DNA of 64,000 bases, from the NCBI GenBank assembly GCA_047967505.1, contig CM106539.1. The stretch is one strand, 5' to 3'. This document shows positions 21,376-33,130 of the stretch, piece after piece (position 1 is the stretch's first letter; each line of letters starts with the position of its first letter). Below the pieces are notes generated by a model, which did no database searches, was not told where the DNA came from, and worked only from the letters and a program-made list of their open reading frames with translations. Source of the DNA: Dipteris shenzhenensis. Its lineage: Eukaryota > Polypodiophyta > Polypodiopsida > Gleicheniales. A program made the position numbers and the translations under genes.

Positions 21376-24208
21376 GAGCAACCAATAAGAATTTAACGGA
21401 CTGAAAACAAGTGGACCTATATCAAATTTCACGACTCTCTAGAGAACGAAATAATTCAAACTTTTATTTTACCTTTTGGAAGGACGACAACAATCACGAC
21501 AGCCTTTCCACTCCACTAGGGCAGGCCAAAAACCCTAGGATCCCAAACTTGAGCAGTTCATTCAACTAGTGCTTCTCGTGCTTACCGCTCTTAGAGGGTG
21601 ATTTTGCCTATGCCTCCCATTCCGTCGACGTCTCTTTGGCGTGCACCGAGTGGGCTGCATAAGGAAAACCACCGTTTAGGGGCCTCGCGAACTCGTGTTC
21701 CTTAAAAATATGAGAGCCATATATGGGAGTGGCTGCAAGCTTTCAACCTGCCATAGGTCAGAAGTTTGAACACATTGTTGCAATACACAAATGTGTTTGA
21801 AGCTCTTCCAAATAATAAGCGTCCAGTGGGCTGTGAAATTGGGATGGTACATGCGTCGCGGTGTTCTGTCATGTGCGTTGGAGAATCAGGCTCCTTGATT
21901 ACAGCTATTATCGTTAAGACCTCAGGTTTGAAATTTCTGCTGAGATTTTGCCCGCTTGGCTTGAGTCTACATGTGAATGATGTAAGAAATCTTTTCACGA
22001 TCTGAAGCGGCTTTATTATTGGTCTGTCGATGCTCCGGCAGGACCTTTGGAGTATGTCTGAGAGCCAGAAAAATGCCAGCCATGGAGTTCTATGACAGGC
22101 CTGCCTATGTTTCGTCCAGGCCCCTTTCTCAGTACTCAAGAGAAAGAGCCTACAGCATAGACCCTTGCTAGAGTCTGATCTAGGCTCAAGAAAGATAGTG
22201 AGTTTCTGTGTGACCTCTTGCTCTGCACTTCGACCATTTATCTTTAGCAAATCTAACATGTGGTCTTTCATTAGATGCAGAGATACCTCTTTCCATGGTT
22301 TTCTCAATGAGGTTACCATCTAGCCATGGTGGTGCTACCTTTCGCGAAGGTAGCCCCTTCTGATACTTTTTATAGTGGCTTAGCCAGTTGCCTTAGGTAA
22401 TGAGATGTTGGAAGCTAGTGCATTCACGTTGCGTGGGATTATTGCAGCTTGTAGGGCTTGTTCAAATTCGTATCAGAGCAGACTCAAGCCAGAGTCCTCG
22501 ATACTGCAGGACCTGTAAAACAACCCGTTGGATCGAGCAATTTGCTTAGCCGTATCGAGCCGACCCCCGTGAGAGAAAGCTCGTCGTAAGGTCAGGACAT
22601 GCATCCCATACCATAGGCCGCTTCCTCTTGCTCTCTTTGGCCAAGAAATCTTCATCCAAAGGAGGCTCCCACTCCTTGGATCCTAAATAACTTCCAGGCG
22701 TAGCACTAGCTATCTTTAGTAGTAGGTTGCATGCCCGAAGTAGCTTTACTGAAATCATCCTTTTCTCTCTGTTAATCTTGGAATGGCCATGCCTTTTCTT
22801 AGACTAGCCCAATCCACAGGATCTAAACCTCATCCATGCCAGCTTTAATCTCAACCCTGGGTGAGATTGTGTCCCAACCCTAGATCCAATCCAAGATCGT
22901 AGTTTAGTTTGGTCTTTGATCCTAGACAGTTCAGTCTTGTTAGGCCCTAGTTAGTATAGTTATAGACATATGTTGTCATAACTCAGGGTAGGAAAACTAA
23001 TCAATGATTCTCAGACTATACTAGAATCAAATTCCAAATAATATTATCTGGAACGTAGTCCCTCTAACTATACAAGGTAAATTGAGAAGTATTTATCTCT
23101 AGTCTGAGTATACTTAGGAATTGATTATATCTCACTTTCTCAATTGTCATCCGAGGTTTGTGTAAGGCATATTCAACATCTTGTTGAATATCACGATTTT
23201 GATTCATCTTAGAATCATAACAGTTTTATGTTAAACAATCTCAATGTTGTAATTTTTCAATGACTTGCCACAGTTTACCAGACTATACTTCTCTTTTAGA
23301 TCAGAATTCACTGTATATCTGCAGGGTAGTATCTATCTGAAAACCCTTAGAATTGATCTGAATATAGTCCACTCGGTAGACTTACTGCACTTTTATCAAC
23401 TTCCTTAACAGAAGTTAAATAAGCCAATAGTGACAGGCTTACCAAATGTCATGATCATTTAACAAGCTACTCGTAATGCTACCCAAAATCCATCGCATAT
23501 GCCTTTGTTCATGACTCCTTCCCAAAAGTCAATTTATGATACCGCAAAGTATCAAGCAAGTTCACAATACGAACTTTATTCATAATTACATTGGCCTTAG
23601 GAAAGTAATCAACGTTACTAATCATTGGCCAAATAACCTTTAAGAATTCTTTGCTACCATGGCCTTTCTTGCTTTGGTATATCAAATGGCCAAAGCGGGC
23701 CGGAATCAATTGACGAGAGCTCTAGTTGGGAATGGGTCAATGATGGAATCTTAGTAATTTTTTTGTCTCTGGGGCTTATTGCAATGGATATAGAGACTAA
23801 GAGAAACAGTAAATTGAAGAGGTCGGACCGTTCAAACAAAAAGTGATTCATGCATGAAGTACTTGCTGGGGTGACACTTCTCTTTCAGGTGGTATCAAAC
23901 CTTTGGCCCCAGCTTACATCAACTTCTAACGAAGAAGCGAGCATAAGCAGATAGGTCAAGTTGTTGACATCGGATTGGTCAGATGGTGATTAGTGCTCTA
24001 AGCAGCTGTGCAAGAAAGACATGCTTCTGGGAAGGGGTGATTAGCAACGACTGGCGAGGTTTGGGATAGTGGGGAACTTGGAGCATGAGTCTGGTGAAGT
24101 GGAAACCATGTTGGAGAAAGGGACCTTCACAGCGATTTTGGTCGTCTGCTTTCATTTCTTTTTCTATTCATTTGGAAACTTTGCATTGTTGGTCTCAATA
24201 TCGTGGCG
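21376..24208. other. Unassigned region before FHA exons
   Basis: The part 21500-22780 is GC-richer than its surroundings and holds a 205-codon minus-strand frame (21702-22319) with no recognisable domain; organelle-derived or UTR sequence is possible but not shown. From 22780 to 24060 the DNA is AT-rich. A frame from 24069 contains a hydrophobic stretch (ILVVCFHFFFYSF) just before the FHA-gene exon and could be intron read-through. Confidence 0.45.
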
Positions 24209-24399
24209 AACAGAGTTAGATGAAGCATCTGAGCCTCTTACCTTAGAAGTAGAAGATGCCCCAGCTGTTCAGACTTTGAAACGGGGAGTCAGGCTTGAGC
24301 ATAGTTTAAATTGTCTGTCGAAGGCTCCTGAGGTTTCGGAAGCAATTGCTCTTGATTTTGACCACAAGCCCAAATTTTGCCCTAGAGACTCCACAGGTC
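24209..24399 (+). CDS. Probable exon of a KAPP-like FHA protein, upstream of the FHA domain
   Basis: The open stretch reads ELDEASEPLTLEVEDAP, QTLKRG, and ends FCPRDSTG at a GT donor (24400). An AG acceptor lies just before it (GCGAACAG). Splicing to the next exon at 24603 keeps the frame. In plant kinase-associated protein phosphatases a poorly conserved linker with a QTLKR-like motif precedes the FHA domain, which fits. No phosphatase (PP2C) exon was found downstream in the window. Confidence 0.45.
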
Positions 24400-24602
24400 T
24401 TTAGAAACCCAGTATAGCTGCTTATGCTTGGGCACTGATGACGACTTAAGCTTTGCTTTGCTGGCAAAGTATGTCTACCTTTTGTTTTTCAAAAAAATTT
24501 TGTTACCTCTTTTTTCTTCTCTTTTATTTTCTTTGTAAAATGTTGATCTTTAGGACAATGAAATTCTGAATTTGTACGAATGGATTTATTCTAGTCTTAC
24601 AA

Positions 24603-24880
24603 AGGTATTACTATTACTTTGGAGGTCATTTCTGGGCCTTCAACTAGGACTCGCATCTCTCTTCCATATGTTCAGTGTGTTAACCGTTGGAAGAATATCC
24701 AAAATAATCTCGTGCTAAATGACCCTGACGTTTCGGGGAAGCACGCTTGCATCAAATGGAACTCACAGAAATCAGTGTAGAGAGCTCTCGATGGCCATGC
24801 AAGGTTTTGAAGAACTCTTGGTCCCTACCTGCATGTACCCTCCAGGAAGCAAACGCCAAGCCCACATGGCTTGATCATGA
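24603..24880 (+). pseudogene. FHA-domain exon, kinase-associated protein phosphatase (KAPP)-like
   Basis: The frame reads ITITLEVISGPSTRTRISLP, then NNLVLNDPDVSGKHACIKWN, the FHA pattern in which a phosphopeptide-binding S..H motif (SGKHA) follows a strand. LEVISGPS is characteristic of the FHA domain of plant KAPP, which binds phosphorylated receptor kinases. The expected GR loop is replaced by NRWKNIQ. A TAG follows KSV at 24778, where the family has a W. Afterwards a frame reads PPGSKRQA, resembling the family's post-FHA segment, so the domain is interrupted. It may be a decayed gene copy. Confidence 0.55.
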
Positions 24881-26387
24881 GCTGTCTTAATAATGGTCAA
24901 ACAGGATTTGCAGAGAAAGGAAAGTGTGTAAACTTTTCTTCCTGATTGATTCAGGAACAGAGAATACATTTCTTTTTATATTCATATATATATGCCTTCA
25001 GCATGGCTGGAAGAATTTTATATAGCGAAAACCAGTACCTCAGTTGACAGTCATAAATGTGGTTTTATTCCATTATGACACAACTATCTGTTTCCAGTTT
25101 TCTTATTTCTGAAGATTTTATTTGCATGATATCCTCAAGTATCAGTTCTTTCTATGATAGTTTTTTCTTTATATCAATGGTCATCAATGGTCAAGCATTA
25201 TCCTCTGGAATCTATAAATTTACAGATTCCTTTATCGGGATCTGTTTATAGAATATATCAGAATTCTGATGGCCTTTCATGGAATATCATGGCGAAAGTG
25301 ATACAACTTTCTACTCTATCCATCAGTAATATATCTATTATTTTGGACGTAGGAAATTTTGGAGCCATCCAATCTGAGAACAGGAATTTCCACTTACAAG
25401 ACATGGTAAGTGATTGATCGGAAGAAAATCTTGCAGAGGAAAGGGGAATCCTTTATGCGGTTTTCAAGCAAACGGGGAAAGATCACAAGCAACGATGTCA
25501 ACAATGTCTTAAGTACATCTTTCATGTCTATTAGGCTGTTCTGAGTTTTAAAAAAAAACCCTTGTATATGTACGCAAGGAGAAAAATGGATTGTTTTCTT
25601 GAGTTTGTTTCAGGAGAGCATTCTTTTGAATGAACAGCTTATGGAGCATAATCTGGTCATCTAGTGATCATTGATAAAATATTTTTGTGATTCTAAGGCT
25701 CACAGTTTATAGATTATCTAGCTTGATGGCAAGTATTTTCCAATGAAGCATATGATGCAAAGTGAGTGGATCAGGACTCTGATATTCCTTAAATTTTAAA
25801 GTTATATTCAGAAGTATGATGGCCCGACGATACATGACCAAGTTCAAGGGTAATGGTAACTTCCCACTGAGGGGTATCTCCCACAAAGGCAAGATGTTTT
25901 GAAAGCACAACACTTTTTCAAGGGAGAAGAGGTCTATACAAGGCTTCCCAAAAGGAAGGCAAGTAAAAGAGCAGCATGTGCTTGCCAAGTGCTCTAGACG
26001 GCAGCTGGCCAAAAAGAGCAAGAAAAACCACAAGAGTCCGAAGGGAGTGAAACCACTCCATAGACCAGGGGCCAAAGCCAATTGAACCAGTATTGGAAGA
26101 GCTACCAGAGGTGGAAGGGTTGAAAGAGAACATTCAGTCCTGAGTAACTTGTCTTTTATACCGACAAGAGAGGGCATCTAGTCAAATTTATGAAGTAGCC
26201 GACATAATAAGTCAAGTGGGTGATTGAACATTTTTGTATTTTTGAGTTTTGCAGCTGTATCCAAGAACTTATCAATTGAGGTCAACTGATTAGAAGCTGA
26301 GGGGATGTCATGAGACGGTATTTTTAGTGATATTCCTAGAAATAAAGAATTTTTTTTTAAATTGCTGTTTAACTTTGATTGAACACA
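24881..26387. other. Unassigned region after the FHA exon
   Basis: AT-rich DNA. A 156-codon minus frame at 25707-26177 has hydrophobic composition and no recognised domain. No PP2C motifs (such as DGHGG) were found, so the phosphatase part, if any, is not here. Confidence 0.45.
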
Positions 26388-26601
26388 TGTTGACTTGTGT
26401 TAACTTTTGACTTCTAGTCAAAGCATTGATTATGATCAAAGAGGCTTGACTTGGATCAAATAGTCTTGTTTGTGGCCAAGAAAGGGTGTCTTTAGTCAAC
26501 CAAAGAATTCGGAGCTGACTTCGGTCATAAAGACTTGACGATGGTCAAGGAGCCTTTGACTACCCTTAAAGAGGGTTGACCTTGGTCAACCAAAGTACTT
26601 G
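26388..26601. repeat. Degenerate tandem array of TTGAC...GTCAA palindromes (W-box-like)
   Basis: About ten units of roughly 20 bases recur, each with an inverted-repeat core. Examples are TTGACTTCTAGTCAA, TTGACTTGGATCAA, TTGACGATGGTCAA and TTGACCTTGGTCAA, often followed by AAAGAG or CCAAAG. TTGAC is the core of the W-box bound by WRKY factors. Whether this is regulatory or a decayed minisatellite cannot be told. Confidence 0.7.
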
Positions 26602-26736
26602 TTGTGTGTATTGGGTTGCATGCAAGAGACTAGGATTAGTCTAGAGATTTTTATTTTTAGTTGCATGTGAAAGGCTAATGATTAATGGGTGCCATGGCTA
26701 TGTGCATTTAATTAATTGTTGCAGGTTTTCAAGTGT

Positions 26737-27113
26737 GCTTCTGCCGTATTAGCGGACATGCAAATTTCACCTTGTGAAGTTTTTGTCCAAGTTGCGGCCT
26801 GCTGGTATTGCGATAATTCTTTCTATCTTAAATGGTGCGTTGCCCTATCAGCTAGATTTAGATTTAGATGCTCGTTTGGGAGAGACTAAAATGAAATCGT
26901 TTAGACTTCACAAGCAGTTGTAGCTTGAATGAAGAGATTTGGACTACTTTTTGATTAGCCTTCTCCTTTAGTGCTAGCCGTCGTCATGACTGAGTTTGCC
27001 CTTCACCTCCGGAGTGTCGACAGAAACTCAGTACGAAGACTTTGTATAAATGGATGCTCAAGTATGTGTGGGTGTCTGGATTTGTATGTGTGAGAGCATA
27101 CTTTTATACTATG
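26737..27113 (+). repeat. Repeat R1, copy a
   Basis: About 377 bases beginning GTATTAGCGGACATGCAAAT match 29236-29612 closely over their whole length, including a TATAAATG about 60 bases before the end. Possibly part of an LTR. Confidence 0.85.
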
Positions 27114-27158
27114 GTCTACACCCACTGTTGGGCGCTGATGATGTCAGTGGGGATGTCA

Positions 27159-27300
27159 TAGTAGCTAGTCCCTGCTATGCGTGATGGAGTTTATGGTTTT
27201 CAATCTTATGAGTGACTCTCGTGAGATTGAAACTGCACTATGTTGTGTTTTTAGAGGATGAGTTTGGGAATGTTCTTGGATTCATCTAGGTATATGGGGT
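27159..27300 (+). repeat. Repeat R2, copy a
   Basis: The stretch from AGTAGCTAGTCCCTGCTATG to ATTCATCTAGGTATATG matches 29097-29237. In this copy R2 follows R1 after a 45-base gap; in the other copy R2 precedes R1 directly. Confidence 0.85.
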
Positions 27301-27580
27301 TTATTCCCCCAGTTTTTATGAAGCCCAGCAAGTGACCAGGAGGTGTCCGTGTGACCGTGGCCTTAGAAGGCTCTAGAGTTGCCAAGTCATTGGCATGTAA
27401 CTAGAAACTAGTTAGAATTGTGACACATGGCAGTTGAAAAGTTTAGGAAGTTGGGTCTTCCACTCCCATGTAAAATTAACATTGTGGACTTTTTTTGTGT
27501 GGAGAGCCTTATGCTGCAAGCTTTGTACTTGGCTTTTGTTCACTTGAAATAAAGTACCTTAAGGGGGGAGGGGGGGGGGG
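27301..27580. other. Spacer between R2a and LINE 2
   Basis: No coding signal. A purine/G run (AAGGGGGGAGGGG...) lies at about 27560-27582, next to the LINE 2 remnant. Confidence 0.5.
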
Positions 27581-27594
27581 GAGCAGCCCGTTTG

Positions 27595-27770
27595 GTTCTG
27601 GACCCTAGTGTTGTGAGCTATGGGATATTGTTCATGTGCTCCTTGAAGGTTGGCAATTTATTTCTGTCCAAAGTTATGCTCCAGGTAACGGTTTGACATA
27701 GAGCCTCCCTAACCGCCTTGAGGTTCATTGCAGAACCCTCCACGTAAAGTGCTGTGTCGTCTGCAAACTA
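27595..27770 (-). pseudogene. LINE 2 reverse transcriptase catalytic-box fragment
   Basis: The frame reads FADDTALYVEGS, with the FADD codons at 27756-27767, then AVREALCQTVTWSITL. This matches the catalytic A/D-D box of plant L1 RT and its following helix. It is cut off shortly after. Confidence 0.75.
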
Positions 27771-28289
27771 TGAGTCTAGCACCCCCTTCTCTTGAGCCTC
27801 ATTGCTGTAAGGCTCCCGACCTGAGAGCGCAAGAAATAGCCCAGAACTCCGTGGTCATCTTGAGAATCTCGTGGGAACTCGAGTGCATGTGGCTGTCCGC
27901 ATCTCTCAATCTCTGTATCTGCATCCTCGTTGATTTGGGTCCTGTGGCCTAAAAGAATCGCCTACTCATCCTATCACGATGTTGCAACTCTTCACGACGA
28001 GTCTCCGTCTCCTAGAGGTCAAGCCTCCTGCACTCATGTTTGCCTGCAAGCCACTGTGACCCTAGGTGTCGCTCTCTAAGATGCTCGATGGAGGTCAAGT
28101 TTCGTCTCAACGCTCTCTCGCGTGCTTGAAGGAGGTGGTGGCGACGCAAAGGTTGGGACTGCAGCTCCTCATTCTCCTCTGAATCGCATGTGCTGCCCAC
28201 AGGGTCTAACCTTCGTCTGGGCCATCAACCGATTGATTCCAGATCTCGACTTGCCTCTTGCTCCGGGGAAGCTCTTGATGGGGTTGCTG

Positions 28290-28740
28290 TTGGTGCAAAA
28301 TAACTAGGGAATGATCGGACGTCGTGGTCCCTATCAAAATGCTAGTACCTCATCCCTTGCTGATTGCCCATTTCTCAACGGAAAATTTGTCAAGCCTCTC
28401 TAATAGTGCCGCCGCTGCTCAAAAGAGAAACGGAGGCTCCTTGGAAGTGTGAAAAACTTGCCTCTCGTCATGGGTCTCTGCCACAGATCGTGAAAATAAA
28501 CTTCTCCCACGTGCTCCTCTTTGACGTCGGCATCTCCGAAAAGGATGCTCAGCCCTACTTGTCCTCCCCAAACTCTAAGTTGTTGAAGTTGCCTCCTACA
28601 ATCCAAGAGGCTACATCTGGTAGGCTCTCTGTCAGCCGCCTCCAAATAGCAAGCCGCTGTTGCCTAAAAGTAGGAACTTGCCTGCTGACACCCGACTACA
28701 CCTCTCCTTGGTAGGGGATGGTGCCGGCGACTGACATTTG
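28290..28740 (-). pseudogene. LINE 2 endonuclease fragment
   Basis: Frames read RRLTESLPDVASWIVGGNFN (about 28583-28640), where the family has WIVGGDFN, then EVYFHDLW, and TTTSDHSLVIL around 28311-28330. SDH is the catalytic His/Asp motif near the C-terminus of LINE endonucleases. The GGDFN Asp is changed to Asn. Confidence 0.75.
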
Positions 28741-29096
28741 TTGTTGCAAACATATGCTCTTGAATCAAAAGAAAAGCCATTGCCCATCTGACCAGTGCCC
28801 TCTGGAACTCCTGAAGGAGTATTAGATATTGTGGCTGCTGACGTCTTCGGTCGTGGAGCGTGTGCACGTTCCAATGCACTTGAGAAGCTTTTACCACCAC
28901 TTCGAACTTTTGCCATTTCGAAGGGGGCTTGGAAGAGGAGTATTCCAAATATGTGCATCGCAGTACCAAAGGCATGACTGGTTCCACGCCTATCTTAAGG
29001 GCCCACTGTGTCACTCTTCTTCAACAACATGTATCCACTTCCTTGGTAATTTTTAGATTTGATATGTTTGCAAAATAATAAAAATGTTTTTCCTAC

Positions 29097-29237
29097 TCTT
29101 AGTGGCTAGTCCTTGCTATGCATGATGGAGTTTACGGTTTTCAACCTTGTGAGTGACTATCATGAGATTGAAACTGCACTATGTTGTGTTTTTAGAGGAT
29201 GAGTTTGGGAATGTTTCTGGATTCATCTAGGTATATG
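29097..29237 (+). repeat. Repeat R2, copy b
   Basis: Matches 27159-27300 and runs straight into R1b, with a single ATGCTTTTG step between them. Confidence 0.85.
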
Positions 29238-29612
29238 CTTTTGTTGTATTAGCGGACATGCAAATTTCACCTTGTGAAGTTTTCGTCCAAGTTGCAGCCT
29301 ATTGGTATTGTGATAATTCTTTCTATCTTAAATGGTGCGTTGCCCTATCAGGTAGATTTAGATTTAGATGCTCGTTGGGGAGAGACTAAAATGAAAACGT
29401 TTAGACTTCACAAGCAGTTGTAGCTTGAATGAAGTGATTTTGGACTACCTTTGATTAGCCTTCTCCTTTAGTGCTAGCCTTCGTCATGGCTAAGTCTGCC
29501 CTTCACCTCCGGAGTGCCGATAGAAACTCAGTATGAAAACTTTGTATAAATGGATGCTCAAGTATGTGTGGGTGTGTGGATTTGTATGTGTGAGAGCATA
29601 TTTTTATACTAT
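29236..29612 (+). repeat. Repeat R1, copy b
   Basis: Matches 26737-27113, with small indels and scattered substitutions. Similarity ends at ATACTATG. Confidence 0.85.
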
Positions 29613-32516
29613 GCTCCACGAACACACCAACCATATCTCCATGTGGCTGGTTTTCTTGCGCTATGGGACCTAGAGGTCATATTTGAAAAATATATGTTTG
29701 TGGGTTTTAGAGAGTCGGTTATTTAAGCCAATTTAAAAGTGGTGCTGCTAGATTTAGGCTGGCTGGTCAGCAAAAAAGACTTTCTAATAAGTGAATGTCT
29801 GCTTGAAGTGGGTTAGTCCTTATCTTGCTAATATGTTTTGCTGTGTGCAGCGCAGCCACGATTAGTGTGTTAAGCTGTCCAAATTTTGTACTCTGATCTG
29901 TTTTTGAGGGCTGACCTTCCCTTATAAAAGCCGGCACATAATAAAAGCAGGCACTTTCTCCACAAAAAAAGCAAAAAGCTTCCTACATTTACACAACCCC
30001 TATACTTCGGGACTCTTTATAGAGTGTAGGACAAGATCCATTATTTGGAGCCTGATCTAGTCCTTGTCAGTGACTTCGACTAGTTGCGTAAGAAATGCAC
30101 TCCATCTGTTGAAGCCTCCATTCTCTCATTGAGGCTTCAATTCAATTGACAATCAAGCCCTCTTGTAAACTTTGAAGTTGTTCTAGTCTATTAGTCCTGC
30201 CTCATACTCTGTGGGATTCAAACCTTGATGCCCATGAATTGGTTTGAAGAAATTGATGCCCACAAATTGGTTTGAAAAAATTGATGGATGACCACCGTGC
30301 TCGTCTTGAACATGCCCTAAGGGGCATCAAGACACAATAGGAGGGCCCTCTTCGTCATGCCTCATTATTGATCAAGGTGTCCCTTCTTCAGAACATCTCC
30401 ACTAGCGCATTGAACATTTTTTGCCTTCCACTTGCTCCCAATCATTGCGAAGTGGGCAAACAAGGACCGATAGTAAAGGACTTATTTCAAGGCGCTGCCA
30501 TTTTGAGCTAGTTTGCTATTTCAAGTGCAATATCATTGCATTAACATAGCCCTAATGCGACTTTTTCCCATGTGCAATAAGTGCAACACGTGGAGGTCTT
30601 ATTCATCATTTTACTTCTTGAAGCTTGGCTCCTGATAGGTCGAGACATTTTCAACACCCCCACCCGACTTGTTTTTATGAATAGTCCTAGTTTTTGTTTA
30701 TGTCTCATCTTTCAATTTTGCAAGAGGGTCATGTCTTAACCATTCCATAAAACATAGTTGGTGCTCCATAATGATGAGCAATACCTAGATGCACATGCAA
30801 GGAGTGTAGCAGAAGTGCCCCATCTAACCCCATGCCACCCATCGGCCCAATCGTAGAGAAAAAATTGGTCAAGGATGTGTCTACCATTGGCAGCTTGAGG
30901 CACAGCTACAAAAGACCAAAGGAAAGGGAAAAGTGCATGTTGTGGACGCACTGATCTGGATGGACGCCCTAATCCTACTAACCAGTTGGGACAAGGACCC
31001 TCTATGGAACCCTGGAAGGTCCGACTCTTGAAAGAACAAGTGATGGTTCTCTAGCAAAGCTACAACATCATGAAGGACTAGGTGACAGCAATGAAGATGG
31101 CCTATAAGAAATAATAAAAAGCCATCAAGGAGGCAGTAGAGAACCAAAACAACAGATTGATAGTCTCAAGAAGTAGATCAAATTAATGCAGTGCACACTC
31201 ACTTAGAGCTACAAGGGTCTAGCCTTTGTCCAATCTATATCTCGCAGATGTAGCTACAAATGTCACTCTTACTCCATGAAGTACACCTTCAAACTAGGAT
31301 TATGAAGTTCTGACCCCTCTGACACCCTTGTCTTGTGGCCATGAACAAAACATTAGCACGAACATTGAGTAAAGTTGATGATGGAGAAGGTGTAACTAAG
31401 AGCATAGATGGAAGACTTGTCCATGGGCAATTTTGGAGATGAATTGCAACAAGCATGGCCTCTTGCAGTAATTGGTGGGGACCCACTAGATAGTCGTTGC
31501 ACAGGACCTGATCATCCAAGAAGCTTGCACATGCATTCAATGCCACACTCATATAGTGGCAATTGCCTAGCTACCACAACCTTAATGGTATATTGGCCTC
31601 GCAACTTCGTGTAGTAGCATACATGGAATCACACCATCCGTCTCCAACTCCCACTCCTATTGTCACAACTACCATGGTTGCTCTTTCTCCACTTGATGAG
31701 ACAACACGGAGGTTGTGGACTAATGTCAAGTTTTACAAGTAGCACTCTAATAATATAGAACTAGGTAACATGAATTTTCTTTTGACAATGGTGCTAGAGA
31801 AGTAGGATCAATCCACAGATGATGGTCTATGTTGCCATCACATGCATGCACTATATGGGATTTGGAATCCAAGGCATGAAGGTTGCTTGTTGAGTAGCAG
31901 GTTAGCAGGCACTCAAAAGATAAGTTAGGATCATTCGACATGATAGCAATTGGATGGCCACTAACAAAAGACATCATTAGTCACCTGTGATCATAGCAAT
32001 TGGATGGCCACTAACAAAAGACATCATAGCATCATAACAAAAGACATATGTGATCTCTAGCAAGATGATAGTATCATTCAAGTCATTTCTGACTTTGGAG
32101 TAGTATCTTTCGAATCATTGTGGGTTTGACAATTTCTTGGTCCACTATAAGTGCCAAAGTGTTAGGGGTCTGACCACTTTGATTCTAACAAGTTTGACTC
32201 CATATCAGCGGCCACTTGTACCAAGACTTAAAGGCTATACCATTATAGGACTTGAATGAGTAGGGCATGCCCTGTATGCTTGGAATCGCATGCCTATGGA
32301 TGACCCCTGGTCTAAGTTGTATTTGAAGAGCATGTCACTCAAATAAAAAGGAAGGATTTCAAACTTCTTTTCCAGCTCAGTTGTATCAGATGTTAAGTCA
32401 TAGCACTTACTATTGGAATGAAGCAGTGATATTTTTTTAAATTATTTCAACCATTTTTTTCTATTATTTGTAATGCTTGTCTTGTGTTTGTATTTGAAAT
32501 CATCTGAACTAACCAT
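29613..32516. other. Unassigned region
   Basis: Mostly low coding potential. A plus frame around 30900-31180 resembles a coiled, Gln/Lys-rich gag-like segment but is too broken to assign. A 35-bp word (ATAGCAATTGGATGGCCACT...) is duplicated with a 50-bp period at 31943-31977 and 31993-32027. TATAAAAG-like sequences near 29925 lack a coding partner. Confidence 0.4.
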
Positions 32517-32945
32517 TTAAGGGCAAGCCATTTTTTCATACATAGTGAACAAGGAAAACCTTGATAATAGGCTATGAAAACTAAGGGATTTTTCTTTGAT
32601 CCATTTGGTGACATATTCAATCACCACCATGACATACTTTTGTCTTGTTAGATATGTTGCCATATTGAATGTATTGATGAAGTCCAATCCCACTTCTAGA
32701 ATGGCTTCCATGTGTAGGTTGGTTGCAATAGCATTTGACTTGAAAGGTTGTCTCATTATTCATTAACATACATAACAATTCTTACAATGCTTTACCACAT
32801 TGGCATTGACCCACCATAGTTCTACTCTTAAGATCTTCCAAGCTGTGACTTTGGGGGAGAAGTGTCCACATGCAAAAAGTCCTTGATGGGCTTCTTCCAT
32901 GACAATTTCCCTTTTTGCTGTAGAGAAACAGTAGTGGAGGATCAT
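32517..32945 (-). pseudogene. Gypsy H integrase
   Basis: The H2C2 zinc part reads EAHQGLFACGHFSPKVTAWK and HCKNCYVC (32763-32945). The core start reads VGLDFINTFN and VMVVIEYVTKW. The first catalytic Asp is present. IEYVTKW replaces the usual ID.FTKW. The rest of the core is missing. Confidence 0.75.
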
Positions 32946-33130
32946 GTCTTGGGCCCCTTTTTTTTACAAGTAGCAACCTATGAGCAAGTTCCTCCATGCC
33001 TTCACTAAGATTCTTTACCTTTCATCCTTACTTGCCTCTTTGGGGAATGTCTAGATTGAGAGCTACTTGATGATATATCCATTTGAGTCATTGAAAAGTG
33101 ATACTACAAATATGTTGGCATAAAAAAGAC

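Larger units (their letters stand above)
27583..28960 (-). mobile_element. L1-type LINE 2, internally deleted
   Basis: Minus-strand fragments of an ORF2-like protein are present: part of the apurinic endonuclease and part of the reverse transcriptase. Most of the sequence between them is missing around 27950-28000. The order is endonuclease then RT, as in plant L1-type LINEs. All frames are interrupted. The element is flanked by the R1/R2 repeat pairs. Confidence 0.75.

Noticed and set aside
21702-22319. 205-codon minus-strand frame as a gene
   Set aside because: No domain, no splice context and no second copy; also an overlapping plus-strand frame. Kept as unassigned.
25707-26177. 156-codon hydrophobic minus-strand frame
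   Set aside because: No signal or membrane-protein pattern consistent with a known family; likely chance.
30736-31147. Minus-strand frames near 30.7-31.1 kb as a gene
   Set aside because: The opposite strand looks more gag-like, and neither strand gives a recognisable domain.
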